Below, piece after piece: positions 45,698 to 52,432 of a stretch of DNA of 64,000 bases; within the stretch, counting starts at the first letter, position 1; every line of letters starts with the position of its first letter. A program made the translations under genes and the position numbers. The notes below the pieces were generated by a model. That model was given only the letters and a program-made list of their open reading frames with translations, ran no database searches and had not been told where the DNA came from. This DNA comes from an uncultured Collinsella sp. Its GTDB lineage: Bacteria; Actinomycetota; Coriobacteriia; Coriobacteriales; Coriobacteriaceae. The stretch lies in contig CABUDQ010000001.1 in assembly GCA_902490365.1 (NCBI GenBank), forward strand, positions 1 to 64,000. The letters run 5' to 3'.

Positions 45698-46148
45698 ATA
45701 CCCCTCTCCTCTCATATAGGTATACAGGCCCCGGCGATCGCCGGGATGTTGGCGTGATGGGATTTACGCTGTTGCTTCCGATCATCTGACAGGCGGACTC
45801 AGCAGCAGGTACATGGCATGGAGAGAAGGCATGCCGAGGCGAGGAGGGCTTCACGCGCTCCACAGGCCCAGCTACCCGTCTTGCACATGACCGAGCGCCG
45901 CAAAGGCCGCATGCCGGATGCTCCCGGGCACGCCCCGGCGATGGGAAGCGCCCGCAACGGAAATCCGCATGCGGGTTTATTGTACCCCGCCGTCAAGTGT
46001 AATTTCGACAAATATAGGTGGGCGGTAAAGGTTTACCTTAGGTGACCGCCAAGGGCCAAAATGGTCCCTCCATCCCCGGGCGACTGGCTCTGGCGCGCCA
46101 AGGAGTGTCCCCATGTGCCGGTAGAAAAGGAACGTCCCTAACTGCCGG
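45698..46148. other. Intergenic region upstream of PFOR
   Basis: About 450 bp with no supportable gene. It includes a GC-rich leader, a dyad at 46021-46050 and a short dispersed repeat at its left end (46101-46152). PFOR promoter elements should lie here; a TACAAT near 45978 lacks a well-spaced -35. Confidence 0.4.
46021..46050. promoter_or_regulatory. Dyad upstream of PFOR
   Basis: GGTAAA-GG-TTTACC is nested within GGCGGT...ACCGCC. The position upstream of PFOR suggests an operator. No regulator is assigned. Confidence 0.35.
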
Positions 46149-46152
46149 CTAG
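46101..46152. repeat. Dispersed repeat ending in CTAG at the FHA stop codon
   Basis: A sequence of about 50 bp (GTCCCC, then TGCCGG, then AAAGGAACGTCCC, then TGCCGGCTAG) resembles 38462-38508 inside the MITE-like element. Its terminal CTAG supplies the stop codon of the FHA gene at 46149. Confidence 0.6.
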
Positions 46153-47087
46153 AGGGCGCCAAGGAGGATGGCGTAGGTGGTGGATTCGCCGAGTTTGAGC
46201 TCGTCGCCGGGGTTGAGCCGGGCGGAACGGCCGGGCTCTACTTGAATACACACGCTCGTGGCCCCGTTTACCACCACGGTGCCGTTCGTGGATGACAGGT
46301 CCTCGACAAACCATGTGCCAGAATCGTCGCACCAGATATGGGCATGGCGGGCCGAGACATCGTCGCCGACATCGGTGATGTCGCCCTCCCCCGTTGCCAG
46401 CGCGCCGATCTCGACGCCTTCCTCACTCGGCTGGATCCAGCGCGGGGCGCTCACCACGTAGCCGTTTTGCACGCGCAACAGTCCCAACGGATGCGCCGGC
46501 GCGGCCTCGTGCTCGCCCGCGACCGAAGATGTGCTCAGCGAGCGCGGCGTCGACGTGGCGCCGCCACAGGTCGCATGAGCGTAGTCGATGGCATAGGTCA
46601 CCGACGAGCGGACATCAGCCGAGCAACCCACGGCGACAAACAGCACCAGGATGGCCTCGGCGCGCTCGGCGGGCATGAGCTCAGCCGCCTGCGACAGGCG
46701 CTCAAGCGCATTACGATAGAGATTCGTGTCCTGATGGCATTCCTCGAGTGCCCGCACCATGGGCTCGCCAGCGGGGCCGCACACCATATTGGTCACGGCC
46801 GCGGCGTCCATGGGATTGCGCCGCCGCAAGGCCAGCTGCGACATAATGCGCGCGGCCGAGGTGCCGTAATCGGCAAAATAACGTTCCTGCAGCGTGCCGA
46901 CCGGCGCGCGCACGATAAAGCGCGAAACCCAGGAGCGATCGGCGGCACGGCTCTGCGGACTACGGCCGTCGGCGAGCGGGCGGCTCGAGAGCACCAGGCC
47001 GCACAGTTCGATATGACTCAGGTGCGCTGCGCGCTTAAAGATGTCAAACATTGCCCCGCACGGGGTGAGCTCGGCTCGAGAAGCCAT
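46149..47087 (-). CDS. FHA-domain protein downstream of a Ser/Thr kinase
   Basis: A 312-residue protein. The N-terminal 200 residues are helical and unassigned. The C-terminal FHA domain (about 220-312) binds phospho-threonine; DVSARHAHIW and DLSSTNGTVVVNG are the conserved core. The first glycine strand is weaker than in FhaB (IGALATGEGDI). AAGGAGG lies before the ATG, 3 bp after the kinase gene. The stop codon lies in a dispersed repeat. As kinase partner it would be a phosphorylation-dependent adaptor. Confidence 0.85.
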   Translation of the reverse strand: MASRAELTPCGAMFDIFKRAAHLSHIELCGLVLSSRPLADGRSPQSRAADRSWVSRFIVRAPVGTLQERYFADYGTSAARIMSQLALRRRNPMDAAAVTNMVCGPAGEPMVRALEECHQDTNLYRNALERLSQAAELMPAERAEAILVLFVAVGCSADVRSSVTYAIDYAHATCGGATSTPRSLSTSSVAGEHEAAPAHPLGLLRVQNGYVVSAPRWIQPSEEGVEIGALATGEGDITDVGDDVSARHAHIWCDDSGTWFVEDLSSTNGTVVVNGATSVCIQVEPGRSARLNPGDELKLGESTTYAILLGAL

Positions 47088-47090
47088 GGC

Positions 47091-48932
47091 TTAGCCCTCC
47101 TTGGTCGCAGAGATAGTGTCGGATACTTCGGCCGGCCCGCCAAAGGCGCGGGCAGCCGCGGCTCCGCCGGCAAGCGGCGTCGCCATGGGAATTTTCACAC
47201 GTCGCGCTGACACGACGGGAAGCTCAAAGGCAAACCCCATCGCCAGCAAAAACCACGTGAGCGCATAGGTTGCAATTATGGCGGCCACCAGGCCACCCGC
47301 CACGGCATACTGGGAAAACACGGTACATGCGAGTGCGGCCAGAGCCGGGACCCCGCAGGCGGAAAGGGCCAACACGCCCTGCAGGAACCCCGCGCGGCGA
47401 TTGCGCGCCAAGGCTCCGGTGGCAATGCCCACCATGCCCGGCAGCGCCAACGCCAGCGCGGCGATAATGGCTGGCAGCTTCCCGGACCACATAAGCGGTC
47501 CCACGATGAGCGTCACATGGGCGCCCGACGCCAACAGCGCCGCTGATACCACAACCACAGCCCAAAGCACGCCGCATACCGCCGTCGCACCAACCATCGC
47601 CGCGCGCCGGGCCGTGTGCCCCGATACCTCCATCGGGCACGGCATGAGCGGCTCGGCGCGAAGCGAGCGGGCGACATTTTGCGCATAGTGGTCGCAAAAT
47701 GCCGAGAGCGCCGCCTCCACCGCAGCCGGCTCGGGACGATCTTCCTGATGGCAGGACAGGCAGGCCATCACCACATCGAACAGCTGAGCATCGACAAACG
47801 CCAGCGCATCGCGCAGATCCTCGGAATTTGGATCGAGCCCCAGCTGCTGAGCCTGTTCGGCCGCGGCAAGTGCCACATCGGGCTCGCGTCGCAGCAGTTG
47901 CGTCAAGTCGCAGCCGGGCGCGTGGGCGCCGACGGGATAATCGGGCAGCGTATCCATCTTGAGGCGATAAGGGCTGGCGATATCGCGAGTCTTTTTGCGC
48001 GAGCCCGAAGTACCCGACGCACCCGGCGCTACTTCGTACGGCGCGACACCGGCGATGAGCTCGTAGACCGTACTCGCCGCTGCATAGACATCGATCGCCG
48101 GCGACATGCGAAGCATGCGCAGGTCGGGAATATCGTCGGTGAGCATCTCGGGCGGGGCGTAGGCCACCGTCGCGCGGCGCAACGTGGCATAGCGCTCGGT
48201 AAACGACGCCTTGCCGCCGGCGCCGGCCACCGCAGAAGCGGGCTCGAACGCCAGCGACGAGCCAAAGTCGATCAAGCACAGGTCGAAGGTGCCTTCGGCA
48301 AGCTGTCGGTCGAGCGGCAGGCGCGCCGTGCGCACCATAATATTAGCGGGCGAGATATCGCGATGGACGAACCCCTCGCCTACCAAGCTCATGCGGCAGA
48401 GCAGATCGAACAGGTCGCGACCCAGGCGCGCCGCCACGAGCGGCGACAGACGCCCGGCATCGTCCACGGCAAGGCGCGAGCGCAGGCGAGCGAGCGTCTC
48501 GCCCTCGACCCACTCCATGACAATCGCGGGCACGCCGTCGACCTCGCCCCACCCGTACAAGCGGGGAAAGCCCTTAAGGCCCGAAAGGGCACGATGGCAT
48601 TCATATTCCTCGCGAAACGCCGCCTTGAACTTGGTGACCAGAGCCTCGTGGGCGACACCGTCATCAAATTCGTCGCGCGTTGGCAAGATGAGCTGCTTGA
48701 GCGCCACGGCCTCGCCCTGCGCGTTGACGGCACGCGTCACGCGGCCGATACCGCCGCGGCGCATGGTGGCGTCATCGGCAAACAGCATCGTAAAACGGCG
48801 CAGGTAGGCGGGAAGCTCGTCCGTGCCTAGGGCGACGGCCGGCTCAAACCCATCGACGCGCGCCAGGCGCAGGCCCACCATGGGATCGTGGGCAAGCGAT
48901 TGGCTTGTGGCGGAAACAAGATTGGTCATCAT
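47091..48932 (-). CDS. Membrane Ser/Thr protein kinase (divergent)
   Basis: A 613-residue kinase. The P-loop region is RRGGIGRV (about 58), the catalytic Lys is in VALKQL (Lys79), HRDISPANIM holds the catalytic Asp192 and LIDFGS holds the metal-binding Asp222. The APE-like motif is YAPPEM. A helical insert follows (about 330-430). The C-terminus has about five membrane helices (445-590), with no PASTA repeats. The start overlaps the stop of the upstream secreted-protein gene (ATGATG/TGA), so translation is coupled. It is clearly distinct from the kinase at 55900. Confidence 0.88.
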   Translation of the reverse strand: MMTNLVSATSQSLAHDPMVGLRLARVDGFEPAVALGTDELPAYLRRFTMLFADDATMRRGGIGRVTRAVNAQGEAVALKQLILPTRDEFDDGVAHEALVTKFKAAFREEYECHRALSGLKGFPRLYGWGEVDGVPAIVMEWVEGETLARLRSRLAVDDAGRLSPLVAARLGRDLFDLLCRMSLVGEGFVHRDISPANIMVRTARLPLDRQLAEGTFDLCLIDFGSSLAFEPASAVAGAGGKASFTERYATLRRATVAYAPPEMLTDDIPDLRMLRMSPAIDVYAAASTVYELIAGVAPYEVAPGASGTSGSRKKTRDIASPYRLKMDTLPDYPVGAHAPGCDLTQLLRREPDVALAAAEQAQQLGLDPNSEDLRDALAFVDAQLFDVVMACLSCHQEDRPEPAAVEAALSAFCDHYAQNVARSLRAEPLMPCPMEVSGHTARRAAMVGATAVCGVLWAVVVVSAALLASGAHVTLIVGPLMWSGKLPAIIAALALALPGMVGIATGALARNRRAGFLQGVLALSACGVPALAALACTVFSQYAVAGGLVAAIIATYALTWFLLAMGFAFELPVVSARRVKIPMATPLAGGAAAARAFGGPAEVSDTISATKEG

Positions 48933-49837
48933 AGAGCGATCGCCGCCACATTGTTATTGAAGTTGTTGAGCGCGACGTTATCGTCGCCGTAATGTCCGAC
49001 CCATTGACACAGGTTTGTGTAGCAGCCCCAAAGGTTGGCGAATTGTCGATACCACTTTGACTGGGGAGGAAACGTCTGCCGGCCAAACTCGGCACGGATG
49101 GCAAACATGTCATTGACCAGGCTGTCGCACGGTCCGGTGTCGCCCGTGGCGTTATAGGTCGACACCACGCTATTGGCGCGGGCGACATAGCCATCGAGCA
49201 TGTTGTATTTGGTCACGAGCCAACTGTGGATACTCTCCTCCTCGGCAGCTGAGAGGCTACCCGAGCCCGTGTCGCCGCCGGCGCCGCCGTCCATCGAGCC
49301 ACCACTCGAAGATCCGCCGCCAGAAGCGGAGCCCGAACCGGAACCGCCGTCCGAGCCCGACGAACCGGTGCCAGAACCGGACCCATCCGAGCCGCCGGGT
49401 TTACCCGCCTGCTGCGTACCCTGTTCCTTCTGCTGCTCCGCCTTGTTAACGATAGATGCCACGCTGTTGTTGGAAAGCTTCGTAATGACTTTGGTGTTGG
49501 TGAGCACGATGGTCTTGCCGTTTGCCAGCGTGATCTCGTTGTCCGATGTTTCGGGACTGTCCGCATCGTCGCCACCGAACACAACGTGCGAGACCACGCT
49601 CGCCCACGCATATCCAGTTGTCGTTCCCAAATCGCTTTTGGCCTTGCGCCCAATATGCAGCTCGCGCGCAGCATGCGCCTGCACCATGGACGGCACCGTC
49701 ATGCCATAAGCCGAAACACTGGCTATGGCCAGCACGAGCGAGCAAGACAGCAGCACACACGCCCGAGGCGCCAGGCCCAGCCGGCGTCGCATGCGCACCG
49801 CGGCGCCATGCTTTGTCTGAGTGCCCCCGGGCCGCAT
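48929..49837 (-). CDS. Secreted Gly/Ser-rich protein, first gene of a kinase operon
   Basis: A 302-residue exported protein of unknown family. A signal peptide spans about 12-45 (RRRLGLAPRACVLLSCSLVL, then AIASVSAYGM). Residues 46-140 form a first domain. A long Gly/Ser/Asp spacer (about 145-190, GGSDGSGSGTGSSG and similar) leads to a C-terminal domain of about 110 residues (EEESIHSWLVTKYNMLDGYV, ending NNFNNNVAAIAL). The ATG chosen has TTGGAGGAG 4 bases upstream; the frame is open 63 codons further. Its stop overlaps the kinase start. It may be the extracellular sensor or substrate of the kinase, which is inference. Confidence 0.8.
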   Translation of the reverse strand: MRPGGTQTKHGAAVRMRRRLGLAPRACVLLSCSLVLAIASVSAYGMTVPSMVQAHAARELHIGRKAKSDLGTTTGYAWASVVSHVVFGGDDADSPETSDNEITLANGKTIVLTNTKVITKLSNNSVASIVNKAEQQKEQGTQQAGKPGGSDGSGSGTGSSGSDGGSGSGSASGGGSSSGGSMDGGAGGDTGSGSLSAAEEESIHSWLVTKYNMLDGYVARANSVVSTYNATGDTGPCDSLVNDMFAIRAEFGRQTFPPQSKWYRQFANLWGCYTNLCQWVGHYGDDNVALNNFNNNVAAIAL

Positions 49838-49851
49838 GCGTTCTCCTCCAA

Positions 49852-49877
49852 CAAAAACACGCCGCTCAGGAGCGGCG
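49852..49877 (-). terminator. Terminator between recR and the kinase operon
   Basis: CGCCGCTC and GAGCGGCG pair with a 2-base loop and run into TGTTTTTG on the minus strand, about 200 bp after recR and just before the secreted-protein start. It could attenuate the kinase operon. Confidence 0.65.
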
Positions 49878-49920
49878 CATTCTTTCATATCCACAGTTGA
49901 GTGTATCAGCGAACCCAAAA

Positions 49921-50008
49921 GGTTGCGCAACGAATGGGCAAATACGAGGTGCGAGCGGACCCATCCACGCGATAAGCGGATGAAAAGCAGGTTTGTTGCA
50001 CAACAAAT
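49921..50008. promoter_or_regulatory. Two TTGC-type palindromes upstream of the kinase operon
   Basis: GGTTGCGCAACG at 49921-49932 and TTTGTTGCACAACAAAT at 49992-50008 are related dyads 70 bp apart. The first shares GTTGCGCAAC with the sites at 15756 and 24618. Confidence 0.35.
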
Positions 50009-50080
50009 AAATGAACGCGCACCCAATTATGAGTGCCCCGTGCGGCAGGCCGACGGGACATGCCGCGAAGCTGACGCCGC

Positions 50081-50677
50081 TTAGATCGCGCGGCGGGCCT
50101 CGATAGCGCGGCCAAGCGTAAGCTCGTCGGCATACTCCAAGTCGCCGCCCACGGGAAGGCCGCTCGCAAGACGCGATACCTCAACGCCCAGCGGCTTGAT
50201 GGTGCGAGCGAGATAGCTCGCCGTGGTCTCGCCCTCGATATTGGGGTTGGTGGCGATAATGACCTCGTGGATGTCCTCGCGGCCCAGACGCGCCAGCAGC
50301 TCGCGGATATGCAGCTGCTCGGGACCGATCTTGTCCATGGGGCTGATCACGCCGCCCAGCACATGGTACAGGCCATGGTAGCTGCCCGTGCGCTCAATCG
50401 CCTGGACATCGCGCGGCTCGCCCACCACGCAGATACGGGTGGTGTCGCGCATCGGGTCCTGGCAGATGGAGCACTCGTCGGCCGTGGCGTAGTTAAAGCA
50501 GCGGCTGCAAAAGTGAACCTCCTGCTTAACCTCCAGGATGGCCTCGGCCAGGCGACGCGCCTCCTCGGCATCGGCCTCGAGCAGGTAATAGGCGATGCGC
50601 TGAGCCGACTTAGGGCCAATGCCCGGCAGGCGGCCCAGCTCATCGAGCAGTTTTTGCAGACTGTGATTCGCACTCAT
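50081..50677 (-). CDS. recR: Recombination mediator RecR
   Basis: A 198-residue DNA repair protein that loads RecA with RecO and RecF. The N-terminal HhH is LPGIGPKSAQRIAYYLL. The C4 zinc finger is CSRCFNYATADECSIC. The Toprim domain contains CVVGEPRDVQAIE. Length and order are normal. No clear Shine-Dalgarno precedes the ATG. It follows ybaB by 13 bp, as usual in the dnaX-ybaB-recR group. Confidence 0.97.
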   Translation of the reverse strand: MSANHSLQKLLDELGRLPGIGPKSAQRIAYYLLEADAEEARRLAEAILEVKQEVHFCSRCFNYATADECSICQDPMRDTTRICVVGEPRDVQAIERTGSYHGLYHVLGGVISPMDKIGPEQLHIRELLARLGREDIHEVIIATNPNIEGETTASYLARTIKPLGVEVSRLASGLPVGGDLEYADELTLGRAIEARRAI

Positions 50678-50690
50678 ATATATGCGTGTC

Positions 50691-51011
50691 TTAGAACGGC
50701 ATGCCCGGGATGTTGAGGCCGCCGGTGATGGCGCCCATCTGCTTGTTGGCGAGCTCGTTAACGCCGCGGACGGCCTCGTTAACGGCAGCCATGATCATGT
50801 CCTGCAGCATATCGACGTCCTCGGGATCGAGGGCATCGGGGTCGATGGTAAGGTTGACGAGCTCCATCTCGCCGTTAACGGTCACCTTGACCATACCGCC
50901 GCCGGCAGAGGCGTCGACGGTCTGGGACTTGAGGTTCTCCTGCGCGGCGGCAAGCTGCTCCTGCATCTTGCGAGCCTGCTTCATCATCTGCTGCATGTTC
51001 ATACCGGCCAT
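50691..51011 (-). CDS. YbaB/EbfC nucleoid-associated protein
   Basis: A 106-residue DNA-binding protein of the YbaB/EbfC family. The Met/Gln-rich N-terminal helix (MNMQQMMKQARKMQEQL) and the conserved VTVNGEMELVNLTIDP strands and DMLQDMIMAAVNEA helix are all present. It is upstream of recR and probably cotranscribed with it. AAAGGAG precedes the ATG. Its usual neighbour dnaX is about 1.4 kb away here, with small unrelated genes between. Confidence 0.95.
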   Translation of the reverse strand: MAGMNMQQMMKQARKMQEQLAAAQENLKSQTVDASAGGGMVKVTVNGEMELVNLTIDPDALDPEDVDMLQDMIMAAVNEAVRGVNELANKQMGAITGGLNIPGMPF

Positions 51012-51188
51012 GATGGCTCCTTTACGTGCGGCCGCACGCCGAGCTGCAAGGGCAGCCGGAGCGCGGCGGGACTTTCAAACTCAAAAATCGTACCACGGCG
51101 TGAGGCCAGCGAACGGGGCGGACACGCTACCTCAGTCGATATACATGTCCTCCAATACAAACCGCACGCAAAGATTATGCAAGGTCGA

Positions 51189-51208
51189 ATTATGCAAGGC
51201 TGCATAAT
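51189..51208. promoter_or_regulatory. ATTATGCA palindrome upstream of ybaB
   Basis: ATTATGCA and TGCATAAT are separated by 4 bases, with a further ATTATGCAAGG just upstream. It lies about 180 bp before ybaB and may be an operator or the scar of the insertion separating dnaX. Confidence 0.35.
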
Positions 51209-51310
51209 ATCGCACACTCAATCTAGTAGAGCCGAATCCGGCATTTCATGTGTGCCACTAAACAGCTAAATGCCGAACCGCTGCTCGAGGCGGCGCACAT
51301 GGCGGCAGGG

Positions 51311-51316
51311 TATAAT
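51311..51316 (+). promoter_or_regulatory. -10 box of the 51351 gene
   Basis: A perfect TATAAT lies 35 bases before the GTG start. The expected -35 position reads AGGCGG, a poor match. Confidence 0.4.
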
Positions 51317-51350
51317 TTGGTTGCCATAAATAGCAATTTGGAGGTACCCC

Positions 51351-51827
51351 GTGAATGCCCCCGACGCGCTCCAAAACATCCGCTCAAAACACCCCGCTCT
51401 ATATTTGGTTATCTATCTCTTTGCCGCCTGGGCATTGCTGGTTATCGTCACCCACGCTATAGCCTTTGGAGCAGAACTGCTGGTAGCCAGCTCGGACCAG
51501 CCAACCGTCAAATGGGAAGCGACCGATGAGTGCACCGACGGAACCCGAACCGTTTACTACAACAGCCCGTCCCTCTACCAAGAGCTCAAGGTCAAGATAA
51601 AAGATTCCAAGATTGTCGATGCCGAGCTAGGCTCTTTTTTGACAATCGGAGCAACCGTCAGCGCCGAACAAGTCGGGTACTCGGACAGCCGCGCGACGTA
51701 TCGTGTCGACCTCAGCACCCTAGGCCGACCGTCACGCATCTGCCTGCTCGAATGCGAGACACGCGGCACCACGCTACACATGTCCGAAATTCAAATGCGC
51801 CCGGATAAAGAGCCCCTAAAGGGCTAG
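51351..51827 (+). CDS. Small membrane-anchored protein, unknown
   Basis: A 158-residue protein with a GTG start preceded by GGAGG at 6 bases. A membrane helix (about 17-44) leads to an extracellular domain of about 110 residues (VKWEATDECTDGTRTVYY and following) that I do not recognise. The two Cys pairs may form disulfides. It runs opposite to the surrounding dnaX, ybaB and recR genes and lies in the segment that separates them. Confidence 0.7.
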   Translation: MNAPDALQNIRSKHPALYLVIYLFAAWALLVIVTHAIAFGAELLVASSDQPTVKWEATDECTDGTRTVYYNSPSLYQELKVKIKDSKIVDAELGSFLTIGATVSAEQVGYSDSRATYRVDLSTLGRPSRICLLECETRGTTLHMSEIQMRPDKEPLKG

Positions 51828-51852
51828 GGGTCCTAAGCCCAGCAAGCGATTC

Positions 51853-52125
51853 TCAACAGTAAAACGACAGCCCACCGGTTGTTTCTTTCCAGCGTTTGCA
51901 AATCAGCGCATGGTTAGATGAAACAAACTGCATGATATCGCGTAAATCCCGAGCAGGAATATCGCCCTTGTTATGGGCCAGCTTGCATCCGCCGGAGCGG
52001 GTAAGCCATATCTTGGTTGCCTCGGCAGTGGGGCGCTTGACCGCAACGTGAACATGGACAGGTTCGCCGTTCTCCCCCGTCCAGAAGAAGATGATGTACG
52101 GCCCGAGTCGAAACAGACTAGGCAT
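51853..52125 (-). CDS. DUF4160-family protein
   Basis: A 90-residue protein matching the DUF4160 family: MPSLFRLGPYIIFFWTGENG then PVHVHV (the usual HVHV motif), AEATKIWL and ARDLRDIMQFVSSN. DUF4160 genes occur in pairs with a small partner, often with DUF2442, and have been proposed as toxin-antitoxin-like modules. It overlaps the upstream partner gene by 8 bp (ATG inside the last codons). The frame is open upstream, but the start is fixed by homology. Confidence 0.75.
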   Translation of the reverse strand: MPSLFRLGPYIIFFWTGENGEPVHVHVAVKRPTAEATKIWLTRSGGCKLAHNKGDIPARDLRDIMQFVSSNHALICKRWKETTGGLSFYC

Positions 52126-52378
52126 AGACTCGTCCGCCTTCGTAGGCAAAACGCAGGATGAGCGGGGCATTGTTGCGCACGAAATCATCGAGTTCTTTGA
52201 GGTTCGCTTCGCTAAAGCCCTCGTGTGACACCCAATTGAATGCCGGCAAGATACACTCCGCCGTGTCAAAACCCCAATCGCGCGGGCGCTCCACAACAAC
52301 CTTCACCGTGTTGTCCTCCCGGACTTCGGAATACGAAACTTGCGTATCGTCCTCAAGGCGGACATATTCCCACATCAT
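52118..52378 (-). CDS. Small partner of the DUF4160 gene
   Basis: An 86-residue acidic protein that precedes and overlaps the DUF4160 gene. MWEYVRLEDDTQVSYSEVRE is beta-rich and followed by a helical C-terminus (SEANLKELDDFVRNNAPLIL). GGAGC precedes the first ATG of an ATG-ATG pair. The gene order (acidic small protein then DUF4160) fits an antitoxin-then-effector layout, but that role is inferred. It is not a clear DUF2442 member. Confidence 0.65.
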   Translation of the reverse strand: MMWEYVRLEDDTQVSYSEVREDNTVKVVVERPRDWGFDTAECILPAFNWVSHEGFSEANLKELDDFVRNNAPLILRFAYEGGRVYA

Positions 52379-52432
52379 AAGCTCGCTCCGTTCAAAGGGT
52401 TCTCTTCTTGAGCAGTATACCCGCCTGCGCAG

